A DNA stretch of 64,000 nucleotides, from assembly GCA_945873815.1 (NCBI GenBank), contig CAMCEE010000003.1, forward strand, positions 1 through 64,000, given 5' to 3'. Positions within the stretch are counted from its first letter, which is position 1. Every line of letters begins with the position of its first letter. Positions 1-10,990 of this stretch are shown here, in pieces. The stretch is from an uncultured Caryophanales bacterium. GTDB taxonomy: Bacteria; Bacillota_I; Bacilli_A; RFN20; CAG-449. The translations under genes and the position numbers were made by a program. The notes beneath the pieces are model-generated. The model did no database searches. It was not told the DNA's origin and saw only the letters and a program-made list of their open reading frames with translations.

Positions 1-2742
1 GAGTTCTAACTTCTTATCATTTACTCTAAAATCTCCATTTAGAACATAATCTTGTTCATCTAATGTCACTTTGACACTTTCAAATTTAATTACGTATTTA
101 TTTGAATTAGCTATCTCTTTTCCTTCTTTTAATATATCAATTACTTCGTTAGCATCGCTTAAGGAAATGAAATGACCATCTGGAGAAAGGATATCTCCTA
201 AATATTCTTTCACAACCATACTTAAGAAATATGAATTACCATCTAGCAAGATTCTATTATTAATTCTATCTAATGTTACATTTATTATTATATCGTCCAC
301 ATCAACTATTGAACTTAATGCTAAGGAGATTATTAATTTACCTTCACTATCAAAACGTAAATCACTTAATACATCTAATGATTTATCTAATAATTCTTGA
401 ATCTTTTCATTATTTATTTCTTCATCCGTTAAAGAAATATATTCGCTTAATATTCTTATTCCAGAATTAATTTCTTGTTTATTAAAGACAAATTCAATAT
501 TTTCATATTCAAAATATACACGTTCATCATAATAATATACTCTAATCTTTATCGGATCTCTTAACGCTTTACTAATATTAATGATCCCCATCACATCATT
601 AGTTTCATCGATAAATACATTTAAAGAAACATTATAATCATCATATATAAAATCGCATTGAACATTATATCCCTTAAATGAAATCACTTCATCAGTAAAA
701 TCAATTAAATCTTCAATCGTTAATGAAGAATCTTTTAAAGATAATACAACTTCATCAATTTTAGAAATGATTCTATCTAATGAAACGTATTCTTTATTCT
801 TATTTTTGATTTCAACTTCTTCACTTATTAATTTTAATGTTCCTTCGCGTAATACATTATTCTTAGAAACATTCAAAGCAAGAATAATTCCTTCTTCCTT
901 CTTTAAGGATACCTTAACCATCTCATCTTCATAGGTTAATACGTGGTTTTCAAATCTCAAGGTGGAAGATAATAAATATTCCATTACATCATAAACAGTT
1001 TCAAGTGTCTTATTTAAATCAAATTCACCAGTTAAAGCACTATAATCTTTATTTTTAAAACTATTATATAAGTCTTCAAACTTACTTATATATTTTGTTT
1101 CCAATTTATTTAAGTTCTCTTCATTTAATAATCCACTTCTTCCTTCATAAATATCAATGAATAATGAAGCAATTTCACTTTCCGTTAAGACTACATTGAA
1201 TTCCTTATTAAAGGCATTTAAATCAAGATAATACCTATTATCTAATCTTCTTAATGAAATAATATAATTCTTCTCATCAACAAGGATATTAAGATTGAGT
1301 TCTAACTTCTTATCATTTACTCTAAAATCTCCATTTAGAACATAATCTTGTCCATCTAATGTCACTTTGATATTCTCAAATTTAATTACGTATTTATTTG
1401 AATCAACAATTTCTTTTCCTTCTTTTAATATATCGATTACTTCGTTAGCATCGCTTAAGGAAATGAAATGACCATCTGGAGAAAGAATATCTCCTAAATA
1501 TTCTTTCACAACCATACTTAAGAAATATGAATTACCATCTAGCAAGATTCTATTATTAATTCTATCTAATGTTACATTTATTATTATATCGTCCACATCA
1601 ACTATTGAACTTAATGCTAAGGAGATTATTAATTTACCTTCACTATCAAAACGTAAATCACTTAATACATCTAATGATTTATCTAATAATTCTTGAATCT
1701 TTTCATTATTTATTTCTTCATCCGTTAAAGAAATATATTCGCTTAATATTCTTATTCCAGAATTAATTTCTTGTTTATTAAAGACAAATTCAATATTTTC
1801 ATATTCAAAATATACACGTTCATCATAATAATATACTCTAATCTTTATCGGATCTCTTAACGCTTTACTAATATTAATGATCCCCATCACATCATTAGTT
1901 TCATCGATAAATACATTTAAAGAAACATTATAATCATCATATATAAAATCGCATTGAACATTATATCCCTTAAATGAAATCACTTCATCAGTAAAATCAA
2001 TTAAATCTTCAATCGTTAATGAAGAATCTTTTAAAGATAATACAACTTCATCAATTTTAGAAATGATTCTATCTAATGAAACGTATTCTTTATTCTTATT
2101 TTTGATTTCAACTTCTTCACTTATTAATTTTAATGTTCCTTCGCGTAATACATTATTCTTAGAAACATTCAAAGCAAGAATAATTCCTTCTTCCTTCTTT
2201 AAGGATACCTTAACCATCTCATCTTCATAGGTTAATACGTGGTTTTCAAATCTCAAGGTGGAAGATAATAAATATTCCATTACATCATAAACAGTTTCAA
2301 GTGTCTTATTTAAATCAAATTCACCAGTTAAAGCACTATAATCTTTATTTTTAAAACTATTATATAAGTCTTCAAACTTACTTATATATTTTGTTTCCAA
2401 TTTATTTAAGTTCTCTTCATTTAATAATCCACTTCTTCCTTCATAAATATCAATGAATAATGAAGCAATTTCACTTTCCGTTAAGACTACATTGAATTCC
2501 TTATTAAAGGCATTTAAATCAAGATAATACCTATTATCTAATCTTCTTAATGAAATAATATAATTCTTCTCATCAACAAGGATATTAAGATTGAGTTCTA
2601 ACTTCTTATCATTTACTCTAAAATCTCCATTTAGAACATAATCTTGTCCATCTAATGTCACTTTGATATTCTCAAATTTAATTACGTATTTATTTGAATC
2701 AACAATTTCTTTTCCTTCTTTTAATATATCGATTACTTCGTT
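1..2742. repeat. 1296-bp (432-codon) in-frame tandem duplication: copy 1 1-1296, copy 2 1297-2592, partial third copy 2593-2742
   Basis: gagttctaacttcttatcatttactctaaaatctcc recurs at 1, 1297 and 2593; the 65-aa spurious ORFs at 273 and 1569 are identical and offset by exactly 1296 bp. Confidence 0.97.
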
Positions 2743-5700
2743 TAATTCTTTTGAAGAAAGATATTCCTTATCACCTAAAAGAACGCTTTTCGAAGTTTCT
2801 TTAATCTCGACATTAACAGCATAATCATTTAAAACAAGGATCATTTTATCAAGATTTTTATCATAGAAGAAATCAATTTTTATGTCTTTGGTATCAACAA
2901 ATTTAGATAAAGCTACACCGATGATAATATGATTATCATCATCGATAACAAAAGAATCTAAAGCTTCTAAACAATTATCAAGAATTGTTGAAACTTCAAT
3001 CTCCATCACTTCATCTTTTGAAATATCTGTATATTTATTTAATAAAGTGAAAATATCATCAACATCTTTAGAATTAACAACGATATTAATATTGTTATAT
3101 TCAACGTATACTCTATTATTGATATATTTGATGTTAAATAATAAATCTTCTCTACCTTCTTTTTGAATTAATAAATTAGCTTCAATACGAAGATTACGAG
3201 TAATAATTGTGTCTAATGTTACATTATATCCTTCGTATGAATAGGAACAAAGCACATTGTATCCAATATAGGAAGAAATATGATTTACATCATTATACAA
3301 ATCACTGACGCTTAATGAAGAAGCAGCAAAAGAATCAAGAATCATCGTTAATTTATTAACAAGAAGATTAAGTGAATAATACTCTCCTTCGATTAGTACA
3401 TCATCTACCTCATTTGAAATCTTTATACTTCCTGATATAGATAATTCATCAAAATCACTTCCAATTAACTCTAATCCAATATATTCATCGTTTCTATAAA
3501 TGATTTGATTTTCTTTATAAATCACTTTAAATACGCCATCTTCATACACTAGATTGCCATTATTTTGGATTTCATTTAATACATCAAATGCTAAATCTAA
3601 TGAATTGTCTAAAGAACCATTGTTTAATATTCCATCAACGATAGGTCTTAAATATGAATTCAAATATCCTTCAACATCGATATCACCAAAGAATTTATCT
3701 TTATTCGTAATCAATGTATCAACTAGCGTCATCAATTCATTTTCGCTTAATGAAACCTTAAGTGAATACTCTTCATAGTGTAAATCAAGATAATACTTCT
3801 TATCAAGGTAAGATAATTTAATATCTCCTACATAAGTTCCATTAATATCAAGATAGATTTGATATCTACCCTCGTTTGAAACAATGTATCCATTAATAAG
3901 TGCGTTCAAATCGTCTTTAATAAACTTTATGTTATTTAGTTCGATCTCAATCATCTCATAATTATTAATGATATTTTTAGCATCCTCAAGGCTCTTTATA
4001 AACTCATCGAATTCGACACGAGTTAAATACGTTTTACTCTTATCACTTTCAGTGATAGTTTCAAGATTGTGGATGACAATATTAATGAGAGGTTCTTCGC
4101 ATGAAATAAATAATTCATTATTATCATTCGTTCCTAGAGTAATAATAGTATCGTGATAATTTAAGCTTGATAAAAGAAGTAATACATTAATGTTTCCTTC
4201 ACTATCAAATGAGATTGAATCATATACTTCAAATGCTTTTGTAATAATGCTTCTTAGTTCGTATTCTGAAACATCCAATCTATTCTCATCAAATCCATTA
4301 GAGGATAAATACTTATGAATAAGCGAGCATATATCACTTAAATCATTATTGTCGAGTATGATATTAATTGAGCCAAAAGTAATATAGACCTTATCATTTT
4401 CATAAATCATTACAAGTTTCAAATGTTCTTCATTCCTTGTAATATCAATGCTCATATAGACATTTTTTAAAGACTTAGATACTTCCACATTAAGAGAAAT
4501 ATCAAATTTTCCATATTTATAAATCGTTTCAATATGATAATTATCATAAGATTTAAGTTCACGAACTAAAGCAACTAGATCTTCAATCGTATAATCCGAT
4601 TCAATAAATGCGATTAAAGAAGAATCTACTTTTTCTAAAATCGTATCGAGTGAGAAATAATCCTTATCCTCTATATCGATTGATTCATTCTTATTTGAAA
4701 TCATTGAACTAAATACAATTCGTTTATTATCAAATTCAACATTTCCATTGATACTATATTCATTTTCAATCTTAGAAACATCAATAGAATTATTCTCAAA
4801 ATCAAATGATAATTCGTTTTCCTTGAGCGTCAATTTAGCATCTTGCAAACGATAGAATACATCAAAAACATAAGGGATGATACTTTCAAGAGTTGGTTCT
4901 TTCTTATCTCCTTCAATGATATCTTTTAAATATTTTACATAGAGTTCATTAATCGTTTCTTCTTCAACTAAATCATAACGATTATTATAAACATCATTGA
5001 TGATTCGTTTTACAATGCTAGCGTCTCCAGAAAGAGCAACTTCATGCTCATCATAATAAATGACAAGATAATATTTTCCATCGATATATCTCAAATCTAA
5101 AGTAGTATCTAAATCACCACTTAAAGCTAGATTAATAGAATAATCATCATGATTCTTTTTATACGATAAAACGTAAGATAGATTCAATTTATTTAATGAG
5201 ATGGAACCATCTATTGAAATGCATAAATTACTAGAAACTAAACATTCACCAATAGATAGAATTAAATCATACGTATCATTGATCTCTTTTGTTGATAAAT
5301 AAGATAATGTATCGCTAAATTCTACTTCACCATCAAACTCTTTTAAAGACATCATAATGTTATATGAAGAAGAACTCATATAGATTACATTATTGACCTC
5401 ATATAACTTTAAAGTAATATCATCAATTCCCTTATCTAATGAAGATAACATTAATGATATATTGACATCTCCATTAGGTAAGATATCAATTCCTTTATAT
5501 ATGGAGAATACTCTATTTAAGATATCGCTAAGATTTAAACTAGTGCCTAAAATAAGCGTATCTGAAAGAATATCAACATCTTCTTTCTTATTGATATTAA
5601 TCATTTGCTTAATTAAATATGCTATATCATATAAATTATCATTTGTTGCTTCAAAAGCAATATTTCCATAAATGATATAGAGCTTATCCTTATCATAAGC

Positions 5701-8700
5701 AACATCAAATCTTATTTGATTATTATCTTTATCTCGAGCATATGCTCTTCCAAGAATATTCTTATTTGAATCGATAAATACCTCAATATCTAAAGAATAA
5801 TCAATATATGAAGTAGATAAAGAGAAATTATATCCATTATATGAAGCGATATCTTTTGCTTTTAATAGAATATCTGCAAAAGTAATATTATTCTCATTCA
5901 ATTCATATGTAATGTTATCAAGCGCATTAACAACCATTGAAATATCGACATAATCTGGTTTTCTTATCGTTATTTCTTTTGTTTCTTTTGATAATGAAAT
6001 TTTCCCATTACCAATATAGTCTTCATAAGAAATATTCGATGCTATTAAAGAAATGTTACTATTCTCACGTAATAATTCTAATTTACTTTCCTTATTAGGT
6101 GCAGTTGCGATTATTCTTTCATCCACAACTTCAAGATTAGCATTTTGAACGAAAGTTAATATGTCGTAAACAAGAGATAATGTCTCATCGACCGATAAAG
6201 GATTGTTTTTAATCATATCGATAAGTTTTTCCTTTTCGCTAGTTACAAAATCATTGATAATATTATTCAAATCATAATTTTCACTTATTTCATAATATTG
6301 ATTAATCAAATCATCGATAAGTTTTAACATTTCCTTTTCATCTAGGAAAAGATGAATAGAAGTATTATATCCTTCTAGGCCCAAATAATAACCCTCCCCT
6401 TCTTCAAAAAGGAACTCAATATAATAAGTAGAATCATATTTCAAGGTTAATTTCGAGTAAATGGAATGAGCATTTCTAGAAATAAAGCCATCTACTTTAA
6501 CAATTAAATCATTTTGTTTCAATGATAAATCTTTAAATTCAAATGAATAATCGTCACTAGTAACTATATCAAAGATATCCTTATAGAAGTCGATACATAT
6601 CTTAGCATCTTCACTATTAAGATAATTCCTGTCTTCTTTATTTAACGTATCTTTATATTCCTTAAGATTCATTAATAAAGAATACTCTTTTGATTCAAAA
6701 CATAATGTATCTTCTTTTTGATACATCTCTAATACCGTATCGCTTCCTCCATCAATAATCTTAGATAAAGCAAGAGAGATATTAATTTCATCATTGTTTC
6801 CGATGCTGATACCTTCAAACACTTCGTAAGAAACATCAAGAATACGCATTATATCTTCAATACTAATATCAATTTGTTCTTCCTCTTTGGAATTAGATAT
6901 AAGATAATTCGCAATAAGATTAATAAGTGATTCTGCTTCTTCTTTTTCAACTTCAAGAGCAAGATTTCCCATTGTGAAATAAATTTTAGAGTCAAAATAC
7001 GTGAATTCTAAATTGATATCTTCCTTATCTTTCTTATGCAATGTAGTTAATACTTTTGCATTCTTATTTTTATCAAGATAAGAATTGATATTAACGTCAT
7101 AATCTTTATAAGAATATGAAATATCATTTTGATACCCCTCATATGAGACAATATTATAAATGGAATCAATTACCCAAGAAGAAGAGGATAAATCAACGTA
7201 ATCAACATCTTCAAAGATAATCTTCTCTCCAGTAACTAAGATTGTTCCTTTTATCACCTTATTATCAACAACGCCATCTAAGACGATAGAATCTAAGATT
7301 GCACCATTTTCGTCTTCACTCATATTTAAAGCGAAAGATAATGATACTCCATCCATATTTAATGAGCCTCTAACAACGACTTTACCATCATTTTTTTCTA
7401 ATATTAGATTAGAAAGTTGATCCATAAGTCCATTAGAAGAAGAATCGTCTACCTTTTCATTTTCACCATTAAAAGATGATATAAGACTATCGATATCAAT
7501 ATTTATAACTTCAAGAAGATGCTTAAAATAATCTTCATTAAGTTTGTAATTATATTTACGATATGAAAGATAGAAATCTTTATCGTATTTCAAATAGAAA
7601 TTATTAAATAAAGCTAAAAACTTTAAATTTGTCGTCTTTATATCAAATTTACAATAGATTTTACCTGCAAGCGTATAATCGTCAACTTGAACTTTCGTAT
7701 CTAAAGTGGAGCCAGCAAGAGCCATACCTAGCATTGATTCGGAAATATAATCCATTGCATTCTTTTTAGTAGGTGTATCATTTCCACCTGTTTCTAAAGA
7801 AGCGAATCTAGAATAATAATCGATGAGAGATTGATCAATCTCATAATCTTCATAATAGAAATTTTCTACTAGATTAGAATCGACAGGTGCAGTTAAAGCT
7901 ACTCCCATTTTAACCGTAATCTCATATACATCATGATAGGAAATCCTATGTACCCTCCACTCATCATCAAGAGAAACCACCATTGAGATACTTGAATATT
8001 CAGGATACGACATCGCTCCACCATTTGTCTTAACTTCACGTTTTGTTTGAGCGATTGAATTAACTAAATCAAGAGTTACTAAAGCTTCATAAGCAAATTC
8101 ACTAGAAGAAAGAACTTTGGATTCTTCTACAATGATTGAATTCTCCGCGAAGATATATGAACATAGTTGAGTTGGAAGCCATCCATAACTATTTAAATAG
8201 TCACTTCTTGTATATGCGACTGGATCTTTTGCTTCATCAAAAATAGGCTTAGTAATATCATTTGAATTAATTTTTCCATCCTTGATAAAATATTTATCAC
8301 CCTTAGGGAAAAATTTTTGTGATGCAAAATTTTTAAAGCTAGAAGCAGAAACTGTATTTACAAGTGCATAATCTCCATCTACTCTTCTTTCTGTATATAC
8401 TTGTTGGTCATTTTGAATGACCATATTTGTTATCGCATGTCCTTCAGTAATCGCTTTAAAATGAGGGTTATCCTTAATAACTCCTGCAGCAATTTGAAGA
8501 TTTTCTAATATCGAATGATCTTTAGGGGTTGTTCCATCTGTAGGTTTAGGCATGCATTGAGTTTCATTTTCAACATATTCCTCATCTGGAACTTCTGGTG
8601 ATTGTAGCATTTTTATTCCTAGAGGTATACTAGCACCTAGAATAGAAATAACGCTCACTCCGATAATGACCAATTTTTTCACATTTACAAAGTGGAATCT

Positions 8701-8703
8701 CAT
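1..8703 (-). CDS. Giant repetitive N-terminally anchored surface/secreted protein, partial (C-terminus beyond left edge, at least 2901 codons)
   Basis: RBS aaaggag then ATG at 8703; translation starts MRFHFVNVKKLVIIGVSVISILGASIPLGIKM (signal anchor). No minus-strand ORF is listed in 1-8703, as expected for one ORF with no stop in the window. Copies of a ~430-aa unit recur along it. Confidence 0.85.
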   Translation of the reverse strand, partial: MRFHFVNVKKLVIIGVSVISILGASIPLGIKMLQSPEVPDEEYVENETQCMPKPTDGTTPKDHSILENLQIAAGVIKDNPHFKAITEGHAITNMVIQNDQQVYTERRVDGDYALVNTVSASSFKNFASQKFFPKGDKYFIKDGKINSNDITKPIFDEAKDPVAYTRSDYLNSYGWLPTQLCSYIFAENSIIVEESKVLSSSEFAYEALVTLDLVNSIAQTKREVKTNGGAMSYPEYSSISMVVSLDDEWRVHRISYHDVYEITVKMGVALTAPVDSNLVENFYYEDYEIDQSLIDYYSRFASLETGGNDTPTKKNAMDYISESMLGMALAGSTLDTKVQVDDYTLAGKIYCKFDIKTTNLKFLALFNNFYLKYDKDFYLSYRKYNYKLNEDYFKHLLEVINIDIDSLISSFNGENEKVDDSSSNGLMDQLSNLILEKNDGKVVVRGSLNMDGVSLSFALNMSEDENGAILDSIVLDGVVDNKVIKGTILVTGEKIIFEDVDYVDLSSSSWVIDSIYNIVSYEGYQNDISYSYKDYDVNINSYLDKNKNAKVLTTLHKKDKEDINLEFTYFDSKIYFTMGNLALEVEKEEAESLINLIANYLISNSKEEEQIDISIEDIMRILDVSYEVFEGISIGNNDEINISLALSKIIDGGSDTVLEMYQKEDTLCFESKEYSLLMNLKEYKDTLNKEDRNYLNSEDAKICIDFYKDIFDIVTSDDYSFEFKDLSLKQNDLIVKVDGFISRNAHSIYSKLTLKYDSTYYIEFLFEEGEGYYLGLEGYNTSIHLFLDEKEMLKLIDDLINQYYEISENYDLNNIINDFVTSEKEKLIDMIKNNPLSVDETLSLVYDILTFVQNANLEVVDERIIATAPNKESKLELLRENSNISLIASNISYEDYIGNGKISLSKETKEITIRKPDYVDISMVVNALDNITYELNENNITFADILLKAKDIASYNGYNFSLSTSYIDYSLDIEVFIDSNKNILGRAYARDKDNNQIRFDVAYDKDKLYIIYGNIAFEATNDNLYDIAYLIKQMININKKEDVDILSDTLILGTSLNLSDILNRVFSIYKGIDILPNGDVNISLMLSSLDKGIDDITLKLYEVNNVIYMSSSSYNIMMSLKEFDGEVEFSDTLSYLSTKEINDTYDLILSIGECLVSSNLCISIDGSISLNKLNLSYVLSYKKNHDDYSINLALSGDLDTTLDLRYIDGKYYLVIYYDEHEVALSGDASIVKRIINDVYNNRYDLVEEETINELYVKYLKDIIEGDKKEPTLESIIPYVFDVFYRLQDAKLTLKENELSFDFENNSIDVSKIENEYSINGNVEFDNKRIVFSSMISNKNESIDIEDKDYFSLDTILEKVDSSLIAFIESDYTIEDLVALVRELKSYDNYHIETIYKYGKFDISLNVEVSKSLKNVYMSIDITRNEEHLKLVMIYENDKVYITFGSINIILDNNDLSDICSLIHKYLSSNGFDENRLDVSEYELRSIITKAFEVYDSISFDSEGNINVLLLLSSLNYHDTIITLGTNDNNELFISCEEPLINIVIHNLETITESDKSKTYLTRVEFDEFIKSLEDAKNIINNYEMIEIELNNIKFIKDDLNALINGYIVSNEGRYQIYLDINGTYVGDIKLSYLDKKYYLDLHYEEYSLKVSLSENELMTLVDTLITNKDKFFGDIDVEGYLNSYLRPIVDGILNNGSLDNSLDLAFDVLNEIQNNGNLVYEDGVFKVIYKENQIIYRNDEYIGLELIGSDFDELSISGSIKISNEVDDVLIEGEYYSLNLLVNKLTMILDSFAASSLSVSDLYNDVNHISSYIGYNVLCSYSYEGYNVTLDTIITRNLRIEANLLIQKEGREDLLFNIKYINNRVYVEYNNINIVVNSKDVDDIFTLLNKYTDISKDEVMEIEVSTILDNCLEALDSFVIDDDNHIIIGVALSKFVDTKDIKIDFFYDKNLDKMILVLNDYAVNVEIKETSKSVLLGDKEYLSSKELNEVIDILKEGKEIVDSNKYVIKFENIKVTLDGQDYVLNGDFRVNDKKLELNLNILVDEKNYIISLRRLDNRYYLDLNAFNKEFNVVLTESEIASLFIDIYEGRSGLLNEENLNKLETKYISKFEDLYNSFKNKDYSALTGEFDLNKTLETVYDVMEYLLSSTLRFENHVLTYEDEMVKVSLKKEEGIILALNVSKNNVLREGTLKLISEEVEIKNKNKEYVSLDRIISKIDEVVLSLKDSSLTIEDLIDFTDEVISFKGYNVQCDFIYDDYNVSLNVFIDETNDVMGIINISKALRDPIKIRVYYYDERVYFEYENIEFVFNKQEINSGIRILSEYISLTDEEINNEKIQELLDKSLDVLSDLRFDSEGKLIISLALSSIVDVDDIIINVTLDRINNRILLDGNSYFLSMVVKEYLGDILSPDGHFISLSDANEVIDILKEGKEIVDSNKYVIKFENIKVTLDGQDYVLNGDFRVNDKKLELNLNILVDEKNYIISLRRLDNRYYLDLNAFNKEFNVVLTESEIASLFIDIYEGRSGLLNEENLNKLETKYISKFEDLYNSFKNKDYSALTGEFDLNKTLETVYDVMEYLLSSTLRFENHVLTYEDEMVKVSLKKEEGIILALNVSKNNVLREGTLKLISEEVEIKNKNKEYVSLDRIISKIDEVVLSLKDSSLTIEDLIDFTDEVISFKGYNVQCDFIYDDYNVSLNVFIDETNDVMGIINISKALRDPIKIRVYYYDERVYFEYENIEFVFNKQEINSGIRILSEYISLTDEEINNEKIQELLDKSLDVLSDLRFDSEGKLIISLALSSIVDVDDIIINVTLDRINNRILLDGNSYFLSMVVKEYLGDILSPDGHFISLSDANEVIDILKEGKEIANSNKYVIKFESVKVTLDEQDYVLNGDFRVNDKKLEL

Positions 8704-8887
8704 GGAATTCTCCTTTCATCATCGAACGTTATTATATAATATAATAAACATTTTATCAATATTGTTCACTAAAGATTATTTCTAAAAAATATATACAGTT
8801 TATTATGCTAATATTCTATTAGAAAATCACATATGTTTTTATCCAATAACTATGATGTTTATGAGATACAAAAATGTAATTATTAAG

Positions 8888-8922
8888 TAAAAAAAAAGCC
8901 AAATTCTAGGTGAATTTGACTT
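8888..8922 (-). terminator. Rho-independent terminator of htpG
   Basis: Minus strand AAGTCAAATTC-ACCTA-GAATTTGGCTT followed by T-run. Confidence 0.8.
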
Positions 8923-8929
8923 ATATTAT

Positions 8930-10837
8930 TTATTTACTAGCCTCAATCATTAAATCTGTCATCTTCTTTGAAAATTCTAATGGATTATCAAGTGGAAGAC
9001 CTTCAATTAGTAATGCTTGATCCAATAATAAACTTGCATAATTCTTTAATTGATCCTTATCTTTTGAATATACATTCTTCAATGAGTCAAATAATGGATG
9101 ATTAGGATTGATTTCTAATATTCTTTCCGCTTTTATTCCTTCATTCATTTGATTACCTTGCGCTTTTAAAACCTTTTCCATTTCAAACGATAATCCTTCA
9201 CCAGAAACTAGACATACAGGAGAATCAACTAAACGTTTTGAAATAACAACATCTTTAACTTTATCTCCAAGTGATTCTTTAAGTGCACTAATGAAATCTT
9301 TATTATCTTCCTTTTTCTTTTCGATATCATTTTTCTCTTCATCATTTAACAAATCAAGATCTTCACTAGATATATTTGCAAACTCCTTATCATCGTATTT
9401 ATCTAAAACTTGAAGTGCAAATTCATCGATATTATCATCAAGAATAATGACATCATATCCTTTCTTCTTCAATAATTCTAGTTGAGGTAAACTATTTAGT
9501 GAATCTTTAGAAGACGAAGAAGCAAAATAGATTTTCTTTTGATCTTCCTTCATTCCACCAACATAATCTTTTAAGGAAATGAAATCATCACCATTAGAAT
9601 GATGGTAAATAAGTAAATCCTTTAATAAATCATTTTTAGAACCATAATTCTCATAAATTCCATATTTGATAAATGATCCAAAATTCTTCCAGAATTCCAC
9701 ATAACGAGTTAAATCTTTTTCCTTTATGGAAGCTAATTCCTTAACTACTTTAGTTTCAATATTTTGAGAGATCTTCTTTAAAACTGTATTTTGTTGAAGC
9801 ATTTCACGAGAGATATTTAAACTTAAATCTGAAGTATCTACTAAACCCTTAACAAAGCGGAGATAATCAGGGATTAAATCCTTGCAAGAATCCATAATAA
9901 ATACGCCTTTTGTATATAAACTCAAGCCTTTTTCATAATCTCTTGAATACAAATTCATTGGGACTTCACTAGGAATGAATAATAATGAATTGTAAGAAAC
10001 TGCTCCTTCAACATGTACATTTATCGATGTAAATGGATCCTTATAATCATAGAATTTTGATTTATAGAATTCGTTTAGTTCTTCTTTTGTTACTTCATTC
10101 TTCGGTTTCTTCCAAAGAGGAACCATTGAATTTAACGTCTCAAGTTTTACTTCTTCTTTTGGATTTTCACCTTTCTCATCATAAGTAGTATGTGTTACGT
10201 TCATATTAATTGGGTATCTAATATAATCGGAATACTTCTTAATTAATGATCTAATCTTATATTCTTTTAAGAAATCATCGTAATTATCTTCTTCTTTATT
10301 ATCTCTTAAGAATAGTGTAATTCTTGTACCATTATCTTCTTTATTATTCTCTTCGATTGAATATTCTTCTTCACCAGTTGAAGTAAATGTATATCCAACT
10401 TTTGAGAATGGAGATTTAGTTTCTACAACCACCTTTTTAGCAACCATAAATGCGGAATAGAATCCTACACCAAATTGACCAATGATATCCACCTCATTTA
10501 ATTTATCATTTTCATTTTCTTTCATCTTTTTGATGAATTCACTTGAACCAGATGAAGCGATAGTGCCTAAATTATCATTAAGTTCATCATAAGTCATACC
10601 AATTCCTGTATCAGAAATAGTAATCGTTCTTTCTTTTTCATCAGTTTCAATTAAAATTGAATAATCACTTCTTTTTTCTAAATTCTCATCATTTAATGAT
10701 AAATAGTGATATTTATCAATTGCATCAGATGCATTTGAAATCAATTCTCTTAAAAAGATTTCACGGTTAGTGTATATTGAATTAATCATTAAATCTAATA
10801 GTCTTTTCGACTCTGTTTTAAATTTTCTTGTTTCCAT
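8930..10837 (-). CDS. htpG: Molecular chaperone HtpG (Hsp90)
   Basis: METRKFKTESKRLLDLMINSIYTNREIFLRELISNASDAIDK, IGQFGVGFYSAFMVA; start moved to 10837 because the upstream in-frame part overlaps the RBS. Confidence 0.97.
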   Translation of the reverse strand: METRKFKTESKRLLDLMINSIYTNREIFLRELISNASDAIDKYHYLSLNDENLEKRSDYSILIETDEKERTITISDTGIGMTYDELNDNLGTIASSGSSEFIKKMKENENDKLNEVDIIGQFGVGFYSAFMVAKKVVVETKSPFSKVGYTFTSTGEEEYSIEENNKEDNGTRITLFLRDNKEEDNYDDFLKEYKIRSLIKKYSDYIRYPINMNVTHTTYDEKGENPKEEVKLETLNSMVPLWKKPKNEVTKEELNEFYKSKFYDYKDPFTSINVHVEGAVSYNSLLFIPSEVPMNLYSRDYEKGLSLYTKGVFIMDSCKDLIPDYLRFVKGLVDTSDLSLNISREMLQQNTVLKKISQNIETKVVKELASIKEKDLTRYVEFWKNFGSFIKYGIYENYGSKNDLLKDLLIYHHSNGDDFISLKDYVGGMKEDQKKIYFASSSSKDSLNSLPQLELLKKKGYDVIILDDNIDEFALQVLDKYDDKEFANISSEDLDLLNDEEKNDIEKKKEDNKDFISALKESLGDKVKDVVISKRLVDSPVCLVSGEGLSFEMEKVLKAQGNQMNEGIKAERILEINPNHPLFDSLKNVYSKDKDQLKNYASLLLDQALLIEGLPLDNPLEFSKKMTDLMIEASK

Positions 10838-10848
10838 ATTTTTCTCCT

Positions 10849-10875
10849 CTAGCACTCTATGTAAGAAAGTGCTAA
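10849..10875. promoter_or_regulatory. CIRCE operator (HrcA site), downstream copy
   Basis: CTAGCACTC-tatgtaaga-AAGTGCTAA vs consensus TTAGCACTC-N9-GAGTGCTAA, immediately upstream of the htpG RBS. Confidence 0.85.
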
Positions 10876-10883
10876 CAAATACT

Positions 10884-10911
10884 ATTATAATTCATTTTTT
10901 AGCAAAGTCAA
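10884..10911 (-). promoter_or_regulatory. Sigma-A-type promoter of htpG
   Basis: Minus strand TTGACT-16 nt-TATAAT lying between two CIRCE-like elements. Confidence 0.75.
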
Positions 10912-10925
10912 CAATCGAGTGCTAA
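10899..10925. promoter_or_regulatory. Second, partly degenerate CIRCE-like operator overlapping the htpG -35
   Basis: TTAGCAAAG-tcaacaatc-GAGTGCTAA: perfect right arm, left arm 6/9, canonical 9-nt spacer. Confidence 0.65.
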
Positions 10926-10990
10926 AAAATTCAAAATATATGATTTATCTCTTTAATAAAAAAATGATGGCATTACGTCACCATTAATTT

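Noticed and set aside
273-5671. Short + strand ORFs (273, 1569, 3554, 3968, 5393) in the ORF track
   Set aside because: They are antisense to the continuous minus-strand giant ORF; the two identical 65-aa ORFs merely reflect the 1296-bp duplication.
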